Shown here piece by piece: positions 35,053 through 45,989 of a stretch of DNA of 64,000 nt. A program made the translations under genes and the position numbers. This DNA comes from Melampsora larici-populina 98AG31 (lineage: Eukaryota; Basidiomycota; Pucciniomycetes; Pucciniales; Melampsoraceae). Within the stretch, counting starts at the first letter, position 1. The number at the start of each line of letters is the position of its first letter. The notes under the pieces are model-generated. The model saw nothing but the letters and a program-made list of their open reading frames with translations, searched no databases and was not told where the DNA came from. The DNA lies in NCBI RefSeq assembly GCF_000204055.1, contig NW_006768809.1:288686-352685 (forward strand), in the 5' to 3' direction.

Positions 35053-35494
35053 GATGGTAGGTAAGAAATTGACTTGGGCAGTTTTTTCACTTGGGGGTTG
35101 TGAAAAAATTAATTAAGCAAGATCCGTGCAAGAAATCTTGCACGGATCTTGCACGGATCTTGCACATCGGTTTTGCAAATTTCTTGCACATGTTTGAACG
35201 CCATAATTGTTACATGTGAGTTTTTGATGATTTCCAGCGTTTATTGTTAGTACATAAACCAATATCTGTGTGTAAAATACAAAAAAATACTCATCATGAC
35301 GCTCCAACATCCAGGAACAAGGTGCATATTTTTTCAGATTTTTAGCTCTCTTCCTGTTGCCTCAGGACTTTTCTATGTCAGTAGTTTTCTTTACCGCCCG
35401 GTAAAGATTACATTTGGTGTAGTGTATGTTTTTTCAACTTTCATTGATATGTTTTGTATGTCATTTCACTTGAATGAATCTTTTTCTTGCTCAC

Positions 35495-35680
35495 ACTGAA
35501 TTAGGCGTGTTGCGCTGCTGTTGCGCCGGTTGCGCAGCGTCGAAAAGCAATGCTGACGTGTGTAGCGTTGCTCTTTGGCTTCAGAGAGTGCTACGCTACC
35601 GGACTTTGAGAAAGTCGTATCTTTCCAAAACGCAACACCACACTGAATTACGCTGTTGCGCGGCGTTGCGTTGCTTACCC
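35495..35680. repeat. GC-rich dispersed repeat with 146-bp direct repeats
   Basis: CACACTGAATTA(G/C)GC occurs at about 35493 and 35639. The segment ends GTTGCTTACCCAGTG, the inverse of the start of the repeat at 16806. The interior is rich in TTGCGC and GTAGCGTTGC. It lies between the Harbinger-carrying MITE and the Copia LTR. The mobility class is unknown. Confidence 0.5.
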
Positions 35681-35752
35681 AGTGTTGAGAGTGATTGGTT
35701 GATGCCATAAATGCTCACAAGTAAATGCTGTGAAATTGCTGCACGAATGTAT

Positions 35753-36087
35753 TGCGATGGACTAGAGCGCACAAAAGAAAAAGGAAAAGGGTCATATGAA
35801 TTTCATATACAAAACAAAACACTAACAAAGAGAAAGAGAAAGCTGACCTAGAGCGCACAAAAGAAAAAGGAAAAGGGTGAAGAAGAGACCCTTTTCCTAG
35901 TGTGGCTCTAGGAAGCTTATATACAATAATGAGTTATGTAAGACTACGTAAACAAATTATGTAACTACTAATGATCTAATGCTTCATGAGATAGTAGATG
36001 ATGTAAGTTTGATGGAAAGCACACAACGTACAAATAGACAGTCAAGGGAAGAGTACCACAATTAGTGATCAGTACGTATTCCCAACA
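35753..36087 (-). mobile_element. Copia 3' LTR (335 bp)
   Basis: On the minus strand the LTR runs TGTTGGGAATACG ... CCATCGCA, so it has TG/CA ends. It is bordered inside by a polypurine tract and matches the split 5' LTR pieces at 51902-51945 and 55625-55763. It contains two copies of CTAGAGCGCACAAAAGAAAA (plus-strand view). The outer flank TGTAT would be the target duplication; its partner is not in the window. Confidence 0.88.
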
Positions 36088-36099
36088 CCCCCCCTTGCG
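36088..36099 (-). promoter_or_regulatory. Copia polypurine tract
   Basis: The plus strand reads CCCCCCCTTGCG directly after the LTR end. On the minus strand this is CGCAAGGGGGGG followed at once by TGTTGGG, the position and base composition expected for the plus-strand primer of reverse transcription. Confidence 0.8.
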
Positions 36100-36130
36100 T
36101 CCAGTCAACTTGAACATCATCCAGACAATA

Positions 36131-36474
36131 CCGCAACCGCTCCGCTCAAATGAGCGTGAGCGGAGCGGTTTTGGCATCCGCACAAACCTCCGCTACCCAG
36201 AGCGGAGGCTGCGCACCGCGCTCCGAGGAGAGGAAAGTCCTGAGCGGAGCATATCGCTCCGCTCAGAGCCAGGGCTTGAGTCTCTTTTTTATGGTTTTTT
36301 TAGACTTTTGAGGTCTTTTGTAGTGATGAGCGCCGCACACTGGTGTTGCACTACGCACACCAAAGTAAGAAGAAAAATAAAAAAGAGTGATATTGTGCGT
36401 AGTGGGATTGAGCGCAGCACTGCGCTCCGCTCCCAAAATAGGTCGAAAACCTGAGCGGAGCGTAGCGGTTGCGG
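36131..36474. mobile_element. MITE filled with GAGCGGAGC motifs
   Basis: Inverted ends CCGCAACCGCTCCGCTC and GAGCGG(AGCGTA)GCGGTTGCGG enclose about 340 bp in which GAGCGGAGC or its inverse recurs at least seven times. It sits in the 3' untranslated part of the Copia internal region, between the polypurine tract and the pol stop. No clear target duplication was found. It resembles the motif-filled elements at 7048-8256 and 61041-62903 in style, not in sequence. Confidence 0.6.
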
Positions 36475-36594
36475 TGTTGATCCAGATGAGAAACAAAACA
36501 CTTTGAACAGAAAAGAAAACAAAATTGAACAGTGCTAGCCAAAGAGAGAAGAAAAAAAATAAAAGAAAAAAAATTATAGAAAGAGAAAATGAAG

Positions 36595-39500
36595 TTAGAC
36601 AATGCCAAACATAGACCTGTGACGCTCAAGCAGTACACACGGAAGAGGCTTTGTTAACAAATCAGCTAACATGTCTTTAGAAGCAACATGTTGCACAGTC
36701 ACATCTTGATTCTTGACACATTCTCGCACAAAATGGTAACGTGTGTGAATGTGCTTAGTTCTTGAATGATGTTGAGGGTTTCGTGCTAGCGCCTCAGCAC
36801 CTTCATTATCAACATGAAGAGGGATAGCTTCAGGCATTCTGATTTTGAGTTCATCCAGGAGATATTTTAACCAGAGACCTTCGCGGCATGACTCAGATAA
36901 GGCCTTATATTCGGCCTTGGTACTTGACAAGGAGACAGTAGTTTGTTTCCTAGATTTCCAGGAAATCAGACCAATGCCAAACCGGTACGTATAGCCAGTG
37001 GTCGACCTTTGATCATGACAATCCTCGGCCCAGTCCGAGTCGGAGTACCCACTGAAGTCGGCCTGTCCGCCTAGTGTAAGACACAAGTCAGCTGTGGTGA
37101 AGAGGTAGTTGAGTACACGTAGAGCAGCATTCCAGTGGGCAGAGGATGGATCTCGCAAGAATTGAGAGAGTCGATTGACAGCGAAGGAGACATCCGTTCT
37201 TGTGCATTGAGCAACCCAAAGAAGTGCTCCTACCAAACTAAGATAATGACCAGGAGATTTTGCTTCTTCATTCTGAAAAGGCTTAAGATCTTTGAAGATT
37301 GAGTCGGTGGGAGTCGAGACAGAGCGCGGATTAGACAGAAGAAAACGTCCAGCAAGCTCTTGTATGTAGTGAGATTGGGATAGAAATATTTTTCAACCAG
37401 GAACGTCACGGCTGATGTCAAGAGAGAGAAAATGTGTGAGCTCCTTGTTTGAGGATATCTCAAACTTGCCGGAGATGGAGTTAATTATCTCATCAACAAA
37501 CGAATCTTCTCCGATGATTGCGAGATCGTCCACATGGACAGTGACAACACCTACAAGTTTACCGTCAACAGTGCGATAATAAAGTGTGGGATCATATTTT
37601 GATTGAGTGAGATTGAAAGTGATAAGGACTTTATGCAATTCAGCATTCCACAGTCTAGGGGACTGCTTCAACCCATATAGAGATTGTTGTAATTCACAGA
37701 CCCAGTCAGGATGATCTGGATCTTCATACCCTTGAGGTTGACTCATGAGAATCGGTTGATCTAGAGAAGAATTAAGAAAAGCTGACTTGATATCAACTTG
37801 CCTCCCTTTCCACTTACGCAATGCCAAGAGAGAGAATACTAAGCGTAGGGTTTCAAGTCGAGTAGTGGGAGAGAATACCTCAGAGTAGTCCATACCAGCT
37901 ATTTGTGAATGACCCATAGCTACGAGTTGGGCTTTGAGTTTGTCGAGAGAACCGTCAATGTTCCATTTAACTTTGAAAACCCATTTAGATTTAATGATAT
38001 TTCTCTTAGCCGGTCGAGGAATGAGTTTCCAAGTCTGCATACCAATGAGAGTGGCAAACTCTATATCTGCAGCAGCTAGCCATTTATGTTTGTTTGGCGA
38101 TCGCAAGAGTTGTTTCCAAGTCCAAGGAGTGTCCAGAGATGAGTCAGAGTCAACAGCCGTTCCCGCCCAATTCCCAAGACAATCAGGAGCTCTAGATGTA
38201 CGAGTTGATTTTTGAGCGGGCATGGTGGGTGGTTTCACAGATTTCTTCTTCAACTGTTGATTGTCTGACGTATGTTCTGGCACGACAGGAACAGAATCGG
38301 CAGTAGATGGTTGGGTAGCAGGTGGATTAGTGGTATTAACTGGCTCAGGTTCCACAGAAGGAAAATCAGAAGAAGACTGAAGGTCGGGTGACAATAGAGG
38401 AGAAGAGAGAGGCGGGATATAATCCAGAGATGAGCTTGGCTTGGTGACCGTAGGAGGATTAGGAGGCGGTGTTCTGATTGGACATCGATGAGGAGCGTGA
38501 ATCGAGTTAGACAGGCGACGCTCGCGAAGAGCACGACATTGTCCTTCATTGAGCTGAGGCAGGGGTGACGGTACGAAATCAGAGGGCCATGGAATAGATG
38601 CTTCCACAGCAGGAGTTTTGGGTGGAGTGAGAGAGGATGAATAAGGAAAAAGGTCATGCTGAAATATAACATCCCGCGACTTAACCACTTTGCGGTGAAG
38701 AAGATCACATAGACGATAACCATTACCATCTGGTAAATATGAGAGTAGGACTGAAAGATTAGCTTTTGGATCAAGCTTGCGGCAAGTTGCATCAGGGACT
38801 TTGTAAAATGCTTGACACCCAAAGGGGTACAAAGCGGTCAAAGATGAGTCCGGTAAAGAAAGCAGAGAGTTGGACAAGCAGAATCCTGACGGAGTATAGC
38901 ATGGGACGGAATTGAGAGTGTGGGCCAGATAACGAAGTGCATCAGCCCAGAAAGATTTTGGCATATCCGCACAGATCAAACAGCATCTGATGTGATTACC
39001 GATTGTTCGATTGGTACGTTCAGACACACTGTTAAGTTGAGGAGAATGGGGAGGGCCAGGATCGTGAGAAATGCCATTATCAGCAAGATAATGTTTCATT
39101 TCATGGCTAAGGTATTCACCACCATTATCAGAACGAAGAGCCTTGACATTGTACGAGGTTAAATTGGAAAACATTGCACAAAAAGTTTTAAAGCAGAGAA
39201 ACACATCTGATTTCAATTTAATTGGATAAATGGTGGTGTGCTTAGAGTAATTGTCAATAAAAGTAACAAAATGTTTAAAACCCTCTCTTGATGTTGTTTC
39301 AACGCTAGCTACATCTGAGTGAATGAGATCACCAGGTCTGGATGATCGATAAGGACTTCTTGAATGGAAAGACATTCTGAACATCTTGCTTTTCACACAT
39401 ACACGGCATTGTTGAACATCAATTTCATTGAGGATTGAGGGAGAAATGTCGTGAGACTTAAGAAGAGACTTTAACAGGCGAAGTCCAATGTGACCTAGCC

Positions 39501-40905
39501 GAGTATGCCAGTCAAAAAGGCTAATGTCAGCCTTACTGGCAAAGCACAATGACGAGATAGAAGGATTGACCTTCTCCGGTAAGTAATAGAGATTTCCACG
39601 CCTGACACCGACACCAACTGGTTTTGTAGATGACTTGACATCGGACAAGGAGAAGATGTTACACCCTTCCTTGGTGAAAACTACAGTGAATCCATCATCA
39701 CAGAGAGATACAACAGAGAGTAATGGTTCTTGAAGATCAGGAACCAGGAGAGACTTATGATTCATTAGGCCGGTGATAGCAAGATCGGTGTGACCAGAGT
39801 GAGATGCATGGATTACCGAGTTATCTGCGAGATGAATGGTTCGACTCGTTGGAGTAAGATGACTGAGAGAGGTCGAGTGGGGTGTCATGGTTGAAGAACA
39901 CCCCAAATCAATGTTCCATTCACGGAACCGAGAGGTATGAGCAACATCAGTAGACGCAGACTTCGCTTGAATGCAAGAATCATCTTCAATAGATTGATCA
40001 TCAGAGTTGCTAAAATCAAGAGGAACAACTGAGGTTTTTCCGGCACAAGAAGATTGGTTACCGGTCCTTCCTGACTTAGACCTAGTGTTTGATGATGACT
40101 TTCGTTCGAGAAAAACTTTCTCCAAAGCCCAGCAGTGAGTCACATCATGGTTTGTTCTACCACAATGGGCACAAAGTTTCAAGTTTCTTGGGCGTCGGTC
40201 ACTTGAACGGTTGTTCAAGGAGGTAGATTCAAACACCTTTGGTGTTGACGAGGATTTAGGGGGAGCAGTTTTTGTTTTTGCAGCAGAGATGACAGTTTGA
40301 CTATTAGAAGATCGCCAATGATTCTGTTCATTCTTGATAGAACGAACTACTTGAGCAGGGGTAAGATCCTTTTGCTGCATGAGCGGCGTAACAACAGCGG
40401 CCCAATAATCCGGGAGTGAGTTGATAAGAGAGGTACAGTAGATGTCTTCAGCTGTGAGAGGGTGCTCAGCAGTGATCAACAATGAGAGTTGTTCAAATAG
40501 CTTGTTCATACTCAGTGGATGTGCGTCCAAATCTGTATCCTCCATTTTTGAGGTGATAAGATCATTCAAGATTAACATTCTACCTCCGGATGTCGAGTCT
40601 TTGTGAGCAAGTTGTAGAGCCTTCCACATAGCCGCAGCATCATGTTGATGAGGTTTGATGAACTGATAGTTTATGTCCAGCACCGCACGACTAATCAGGG
40701 TGCATACACGAGCATTATCCTCAGTCCACATAGATGGTCGGTCCTTGACCGCAGTGTCCTTGATAAGGTGAGTTAGTTTGGCGTCGATAAGGTAGAGTTC
40801 AATAGTGAATTCCCAATCGAGGTAATTTGAAGCTTCACCAGGAGCCTTAAGGGAAGTAATCCCAGACAACCTGTTGGTGGCATCCGTTCCCATTGATGTG
40901 TCCAT
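36595..40905 (-). pseudogene. Ty1/Copia Gag-Pol polyprotein with one in-frame stop
   Basis: A single frame of about 1437 codons holds the whole Copia order. Gag comes first, with a CCHC knuckle (CAHCGRTNHDVTHC), then a protease region (IDLGCSSTMTPHS). Integrase follows, with an HHCC region (WHTRLGH ... CRVCVKSK) and the core acidic positions HSDVAS, RSDNGGEYLS and SERTNRT. Reverse transcriptase has QVDIKSAFLNSSLDQ, SLYGLKQSPRLWN and HVDDLAI, and RNase H has YSDSDWAEDCHDQRSTTGY and STKAEYKALSE. The only break is TGA at 37393-37395 after ISRDVPG; the same frame continues to 36595. The protease motif has Leu where Ser/Thr is usual (DLG for DSG), probably a second damaging change. The internal region is also burdened by a MITE near its 3' end and a 10.7-kb insertion in the 5' UTR. 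Confidence 0.93.
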
Positions 40906-41739
40906 CGACTTGGAACGAGAAGAAAATGGATAACGAACAGTAGAGACGGGCGGATAAATGGTATTGGAAGCAGGAGGGTAATTGACAGAAGGATAGAGAA
41001 TTGGGAGATCCAGATTTTAAGATCGACACAATTGTATTGAGACAGATCTTTGAGGAGTTATTAGGTTTATGTGGAGTACGAGATTGTATGCGAGTGATGA
41101 GGAGAAACAAACACTAGAATGATTATATCAGACTAGGGACCCTAGAGTGGCGCAATACGAGTTATTTACGGAATGCGAGAGGTGTCAAGGTGACAATGCA
41201 AAAATCAAAAAACAAAAATCACAATTCCCGGGTGCGAAATTCAAAAATCAAAGACAAAACTACAGAAAATACTCAAATACAGGGATAAAATCCCTGTACT
41301 GGAGTAAAAATCGAGGCAGAAACCCCTTTCAGACCAGGTTACGGCCCAAATTTTAGTAGATTTACAACTTGAAACTCAACATTTGTCACCCCATTGTCGC
41401 ATTGACACAAAAAGTACCAGGAAAGCCACAAAAGAGGAAATCAAAAATCAAAAATCAAAAAAACAAAAGTCGAAAATCAAAAAACAAATGTCGATAATCA
41501 AAAAACAACAATTAACAAACCATAAACGAAGACCCCAAAGATGAAAACTTCACATTAGATGATGAAAATTGTACAAACCACCTCTCTACCTCTCTACCTC
41601 TCAACCAATCACCCAACCCATACACCACACACCATCACCGATCATCTTATATTGGCCAGTCATTCATCCACATTCATCCATCTTTTGTCATAGTCTCCAC
41701 CCATCCACCTTGTTCAACAAAAACTACACTACACTGAAC

Positions 41740-42180
41740 TTCTTTGATTGTCGTCACTCTTCTTCATCCTTCTTTGATCGTCTTCAGCCTTCTTCAATCT
41801 TCTTGGATCGGCTTGAATCCTCTGTAATCTTCTTTTATCAGCTTCAATCTTCTTTATCTTCTTCAATCGGCTTCCATCTTCTTCACACTTCTTTGATTGG
41901 CTTCACCCTACTTCAATCTTCTTGGATCGGCTTCCATCTTCTTTAGTATTTGTCAATCGGCTTCAATCTTCTGTAATCTTCTTTGATACCTTCAATCTTC
42001 TTTAGTATTCTTCAATCGGCTTCAATCTCCTTGAGTATTCATCAATTGGCTTCAATCTTCTTCTTTAGTATTCTTCAATTGGATTAAATCTGCTTCTTTT
42101 GTATTCTTCAATCGGCTTCAATAATCTTCAATCATTTTCAATCATCTTCGATATCCCTAATTGGCTTCAATCTTCTTTTC
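41740..42180 (+). repeat. Subterminal CTTCAATCTTC array, left
   Basis: Around twenty degenerate units of CTTCAATCTTCTTNNATCGG follow the left TIR of the 10.7-kb element. The inverse array is at 50808-51360. The open frame through it is Ser/Phe/Leu-rich repeat sequence and not a gene. Confidence 0.75.
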
Positions 42181-42272
42181 AACATTTGTGTGAGTCAAAT
42201 GAATCAATACACTTTCTTCAAGCTTGCTCAATCCCGTGTTTTATTTTCCCCATGGTTCAAAACTTTCCGGTC

Positions 42273-42524
42273 TATGCAGGAAGCAGTGCTACCACTGAAT
42301 GTGCTTACTTCTTTGAAGAAGTACTTGATGTTACACAATACCGCAAGTATACCAGCAATCACAACTTTGAACTCCGGGGTTCTGAAAGTCCTTTTGTCAA
42401 TGATGTAATGCAAGCTCTCAGTCATTGGTCTCATAAACACTATAACGTAAGAAGAATGGTTGCGGATCTTCAGGGGGTGGGTTTGGTATTGACAGACCCT
42501 TTGATTGTGGATCCAAGCAAATAA
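42273..42524 (+). pseudogene. Alpha-type protein kinase, C-terminal exon fragment
   Basis: After a plausible acceptor (ctatgcag at 42279) the frame reads through AYFFEEVLDVTQYRKY to FVNDVMQALSHWSHKHY and MVADLQGVGLVLTDPLI. The last block is the DLQG...LTDPxI signature of the atypical alpha-kinase (MHCK/EF2K) family. It stops at 42524, soon after the signature, and the N-lobe is not visible in the sequence to the left, which is the CTTCAATCTTC array. It is therefore a fragment carried in the 10.7-kb element. No catalytic capacity is expected. Confidence 0.65.
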
Positions 42525-42779
42525 GTAGATTGGTGCTTGTATGCAAAATGTTTGCCTGACTGTTTGTTTCACCCATAACCCAGTAAGGCGCACTTTGGGT
42601 TGCTCCGCCCAAAAATAGCACAATTAAGTATATGGGAGGAGATGGAGCTGTTGTATGGAGGTAAATCTGGGGAACAAACTCATATTCCAGCAAGAGATCA
42701 GCACATGGTGTAAAATGAGGAGTAAATTCTTTCATTTCAACTTGTATTCCAAAATTTGTTGCTCTTAAAAATTCCAAAA

Positions 42780-43844
42780 CATAACAAAAATACTTTGCTC
42801 ACAAAATTATCATCTTGATCACACGGGGCATCAGTCTCTTCTGCCAGTTTCTTGCTGGAATCATACACAAATAGAGATAAAGAACATGTCCTTTCATCAT
42901 GAACGTCCAACACCCAAGGACGTTCATCTTGGCGGGCTTCATCCTTGTCTAGTTTGGCTGGATCCTCGCTGGTAGCTGAATTTTTGGCATAGGTTGCGGG
43001 TGTTAAAACATGGAACATATTAAGTTTCTGGAAAGATCCTCATGTGAAAAGGTGAAGATAAACAAACCAATGACTGTTCCGCTTTGATATTGTCCAGCAC
43101 ACTCAGATGATCTGTGACCAAATGCTCTCATAGTACCTTGCGGCTCGTTGGGCGGTACCATCTTGACTGCATGATTTTCCTTGATTACACCCAGGGCTTC
43201 AGAGTGTTTCTGCATGATCTTGATAGCCCTTTGAAAGTCTTTCCAAAGTTTCACTTCTGCAGGGTCATTGCTGGCGGGGTCCTGCAGCAAGAATTGTCAG
43301 CCATGTGAATACAACATAAAGCTTGAGGGACTTGACCTCTTTGTTGAACCTAGCAACACATACAGCCATTCCGATATTTCTTGTTGCTCTGTTTTGAAAA
43401 AGAAAAAGTGAAACTCGGTGAAACCTAAGTTTTTACTCGATAAAACTTTGAAATTGGCTGTAATTCAAGGAAATACAGCCAATTTTCGGGTTTTAACCAG
43501 TTAAAACTTAGGTTTCAAGCTCATGAACTTTTTATTTTCAAAAATGTGAGCGACAACAAATATCGGAATGGCTGTATAAGCTTATTTTCAGCCAGATTCA
43601 CAAGTAGAACAGTTCCATAGGTAACTGCTTGCTCTTTCCTGTCCCCAAATTGAGGAACTTGGAAAACATCACAGTCCTCAGGCAAGCCGAACCGGTCTTT
43701 GATTCCTGCTTTAGTTCTTTGACTGACACATTCTCTTTGAACATCCCGGACTGGATCCTGTTTGGCATTGTGTTGTTGAGCCTTCTTCCTCTTTTGGTAC
43801 TCCGCAAGGTCTTGCTTTCTGAGGTCTGATACTGGTTTTGGCAT
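42780..43844 (-). pseudogene. Unidentified multi-exon gene fragment
   Basis: Minus-strand exons can be read at 43844 down to about 43580 (MPKPVSDLRKQDLAEYQKRK ... FGLPEDCDVFQVPQF), at 43281-43045 (DPASNDPAEVKLWKDFQRAI ... FGHRSSECAGQY), and at 43000 down to about 42805 (SATSEDPAKLDKDEARQDER ... TDAPCDQDD). The residues look like a real soluble charged protein, but I recognise no family. A small mariner-like MITE (43363-43574) lies in the first intron. Whether it is cargo or the element's own gene is unknown. Confidence 0.45.
43363..43574. mobile_element. 212-bp MITE (TSD TA)
   Basis: Inverted ends CAGCCATTCCGATATTT and AAATATCGGAATGGCTG are bordered by TA. The interior forms a second inverted repeat (GAAACCTAAGTTTT ... 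AAAACTTAGGTTTC). It fits a mariner-type non-autonomous element. Confidence 0.8.
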
Positions 43845-44029
43845 CTACGTAAAAAAAACATTGTTTTGATTAGTGGAATGCTCATCAAAGAATGAAGATT
43901 TCTTAATTTGTGTGGGGATGCAATGAAATAATGAATAAAGTGAATAAACAATGAGTGGTTAAATTTTTGATGGATTGAATATTTGATGGATTGAATGATT
44001 GAGTATGAATTACATGAATATATAAATTT

Positions 44030-45350
44030 ATGAATAATTGTTTGAAGAAATGATTGATAAAGTAATTTCTTGAGGATTGAAATCAGGAAGCACCGAGATA
44101 CATTTAGCAAAGGGTTAGGCTGGTAGTTGGGGGTCCCCTTGGTCACTTGCCCTGCCCTTCACAAGACATAAACATCTCTGCATGTATCTCAAGTACTTCC
44201 GTCTTCCATGAGTCAATGTGAATAACCTTGAGCTGTAAGTCTTTTGATATAAGTGAATTTGCATTAATGAATAATTGTTTGAAGAAATGATTGATAAAGT
44301 AATTTCTTGAGGATTGAAATCAGGAACACTGTGAACATCATTCAACTTCCCCACATTGGAAGAGGAAAATGATGAATAGTACAGTTTGTCATAAAAGAAT
44401 CCAATACCGCTCACCTGAGCCTCAACACCCACACTACATATGTGTAGTACGCTAAGTAAATAGTTTTCCATCATGTACATACAGGTCTGCTCAGTTTTTT
44501 GCCCAACAGAATATATAAATCACATGTCATACCACATGTAACTTTTTTGACTTGGAAAAAATTGTCCCAAGAATTCACTACATATAATTCTGTCGCTGCT
44601 CAGGCAATATTTTTGAAGCTATTTGTTAGTAACAGAAAGGGTATTACATGCAGTTGAGTTGATGAGATTACACCAAAACGTTGAGTCAGTGTATGTAGTC
44701 TATCTTTTGAATGCTTTTGTCAATCTGAAAAAAGTTACAGCATGTATTACATATGAACAACTCATCCTGATGAGCAGATAACTGAGCAGAACTGTATGTA
44801 CAAGATAACCACCAATTCACTGAGCCTGCTACACATATGTAGTGTGGGTGTATGGCTCGGGTGTGGAGTGATAGATCATTTTATGACAAATGATACTCCC
44901 AATCATTTTTTCCTGCCCACTTGGGGAAGTTGATTAATGTTTGCAGTGGAAGCACCGAGATACATTTAGCGAAGGGTTAGGCTGGTAGTTGGGGGTCCCC
45001 TTGGTCACTTGCCCTGCCCTTCACAAGACATAAACATCTCTGCATGTATCTCAAGTACTTCCGTCTTCCATGAGTCAATGTGAATAACCTTGAGCTGTAA
45101 GTCTTTTGATATAAGTGAATTTGCATTAATGAATAATTGTTTGAAGAAATGATTGATAAAGTGATTTCTTGAGGATTGAAATCAGGAAGCTCTGAGATAC
45201 ATTTAGCAAAGGGTTAGGCTGGTAGTTGGGGGTCCCCTCGGTCACTTGCCCTGCCCTTCACGAGACATAAACATCTCTGCATGTATCGCAAGTACTTCCG
45301 TCTTCCATGAGTCAATGTGAATAACCTTGAGCTGTAAATCTTTTGAATTA
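44030..45350 (+). repeat. Three-copy tandem repeat (about 235 bp) interrupted by a MITE
   Basis: Units contain AGCACCGAGATACATTTAGC, GGTTAGGCTGGTAGTTGG, and CTTGCCCTGCCCTTCAC, ending in TTGAGGATTGAAATCAGGAA. They start near 44093, 44950 and 45187. The MITE at 44327-44948 sits between the first and second units with GAA on both sides. Unit 3 is cut after about 160 bp. Sequence from 45350 to 45990 shows no gene. Confidence 0.85.
44327..44948. mobile_element. CACTG-ended palindromic MITE (TSD GAA)
   Basis: Ends CACTGTGAACATCATTC and GATTAATGTTTGCAGTG are flanked by GAA at 44324-44326 and 44949-44951. It is the sister of the element at 3780-4392, with the same central TGTACATACAG arms. The tandem repeat flanks restore the uninterrupted unit. 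Confidence 0.9.
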
Positions 45351-45989
45351 TATGAGTCTTCTTTTGCGGTTAACGAAAATGTTTGATAAATTTTGATTAG
45401 TTTGAGGTTTCATGTATCAATCTTTAATCAATTAGTATCAGCTTCTTGTGGATTCTTCATGGTTCTTATATGTTCTGTCTTCATCATCCTGAAGTTTATG
45501 GAAGTAATGGGAAGACAAAGGAACAACAAATATTACCTTGGTTGATTCAAAGAATTGAAGGAAGCGGACAGAATGGTTTTCAATAATAATATCAGAAGAA
45601 TCAGAGAACACAGGACTGGTTAAATGCTTGCACTCGAATGGTGGCTGAGTTGTGGTCAGCCATTACACTGTGTATGCACATGTAGCCTTACACATTACAG
45701 TTGATATGTTTAAATATCTAACATGTAAACATATGGTGCATACAAATGTTGATGGGCCAAAAGAGTCATCACTCAAGACCCAATGATGGTTGACATTGCA
45801 TACGTAAAATTTTTTTGTGACCATAGCAAAAAAAACATAGATTATACAAAACATTCACTCGAGTTCCATTGAATTTTCATCCTCCCCTACAACTGTCAGC
45901 TTGGTGGTGCTAGTCTTCGCCATGGAGATATAGGCTTTAGGAAGAATAGCACAAGGCATACCGTGCGACACAATCACTGAGTGATTGTG

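Larger units (their letters stand above)
28522..35205. mobile_element. PIF/Harbinger element, 6684 bp (TSD ATT)
   Basis: The ends TATGGCGTTCAAACATG(C/T)G and its inverse are bounded by ATT (28519-28521 and 35206-35208). The interrupted MITE is reconstituted exactly as AGGT-ATT-GTTACATG. It carries the two proteins expected of this superfamily, convergently arranged: a Myb/trihelix-like ORF1 on the plus strand and a DDE_4 transposase on the minus strand. The subterminal TGCAAG/CTTGCA words recur many times at both ends. Both genes were later hit by other insertions (29878-31238 and 34114-34929), so this copy is not obviously autonomous now. Confidence 0.9.
27922..35424. mobile_element. 816-bp CACTA-like MITE split by a Harbinger element
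   Basis: The left part is 27922-28521 and the right part 35209-35424. The outer ends CACTACACAAAATGTC and the inverse of CACTACACCAAATGTA are flanked by TAT on both sides (27919-27921 and 35425-35427). Joining the halves after removal of the inner element and one ATT copy gives about 816 bp, colinear with the fragment at 1-497. CACTA ends plus a 3-bp duplication fit the CACTA/EnSpm group. The arms contain TTTACCGGGCGGTAAAG, a perfect palindrome. Confidence 0.9.

Noticed and set aside
35495..35680. Complete CACTG-ended element with TSD
   Set aside because: The right end looks terminal, but the left end does not form a convincing inverted repeat and the flanks (TCA versus TTG) do not match.
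41569..41946. 125-codon Ser/Phe-rich frame
   Set aside because: It runs through the left TIR edge and CTTCAATCTTC array; the composition follows the repeat.
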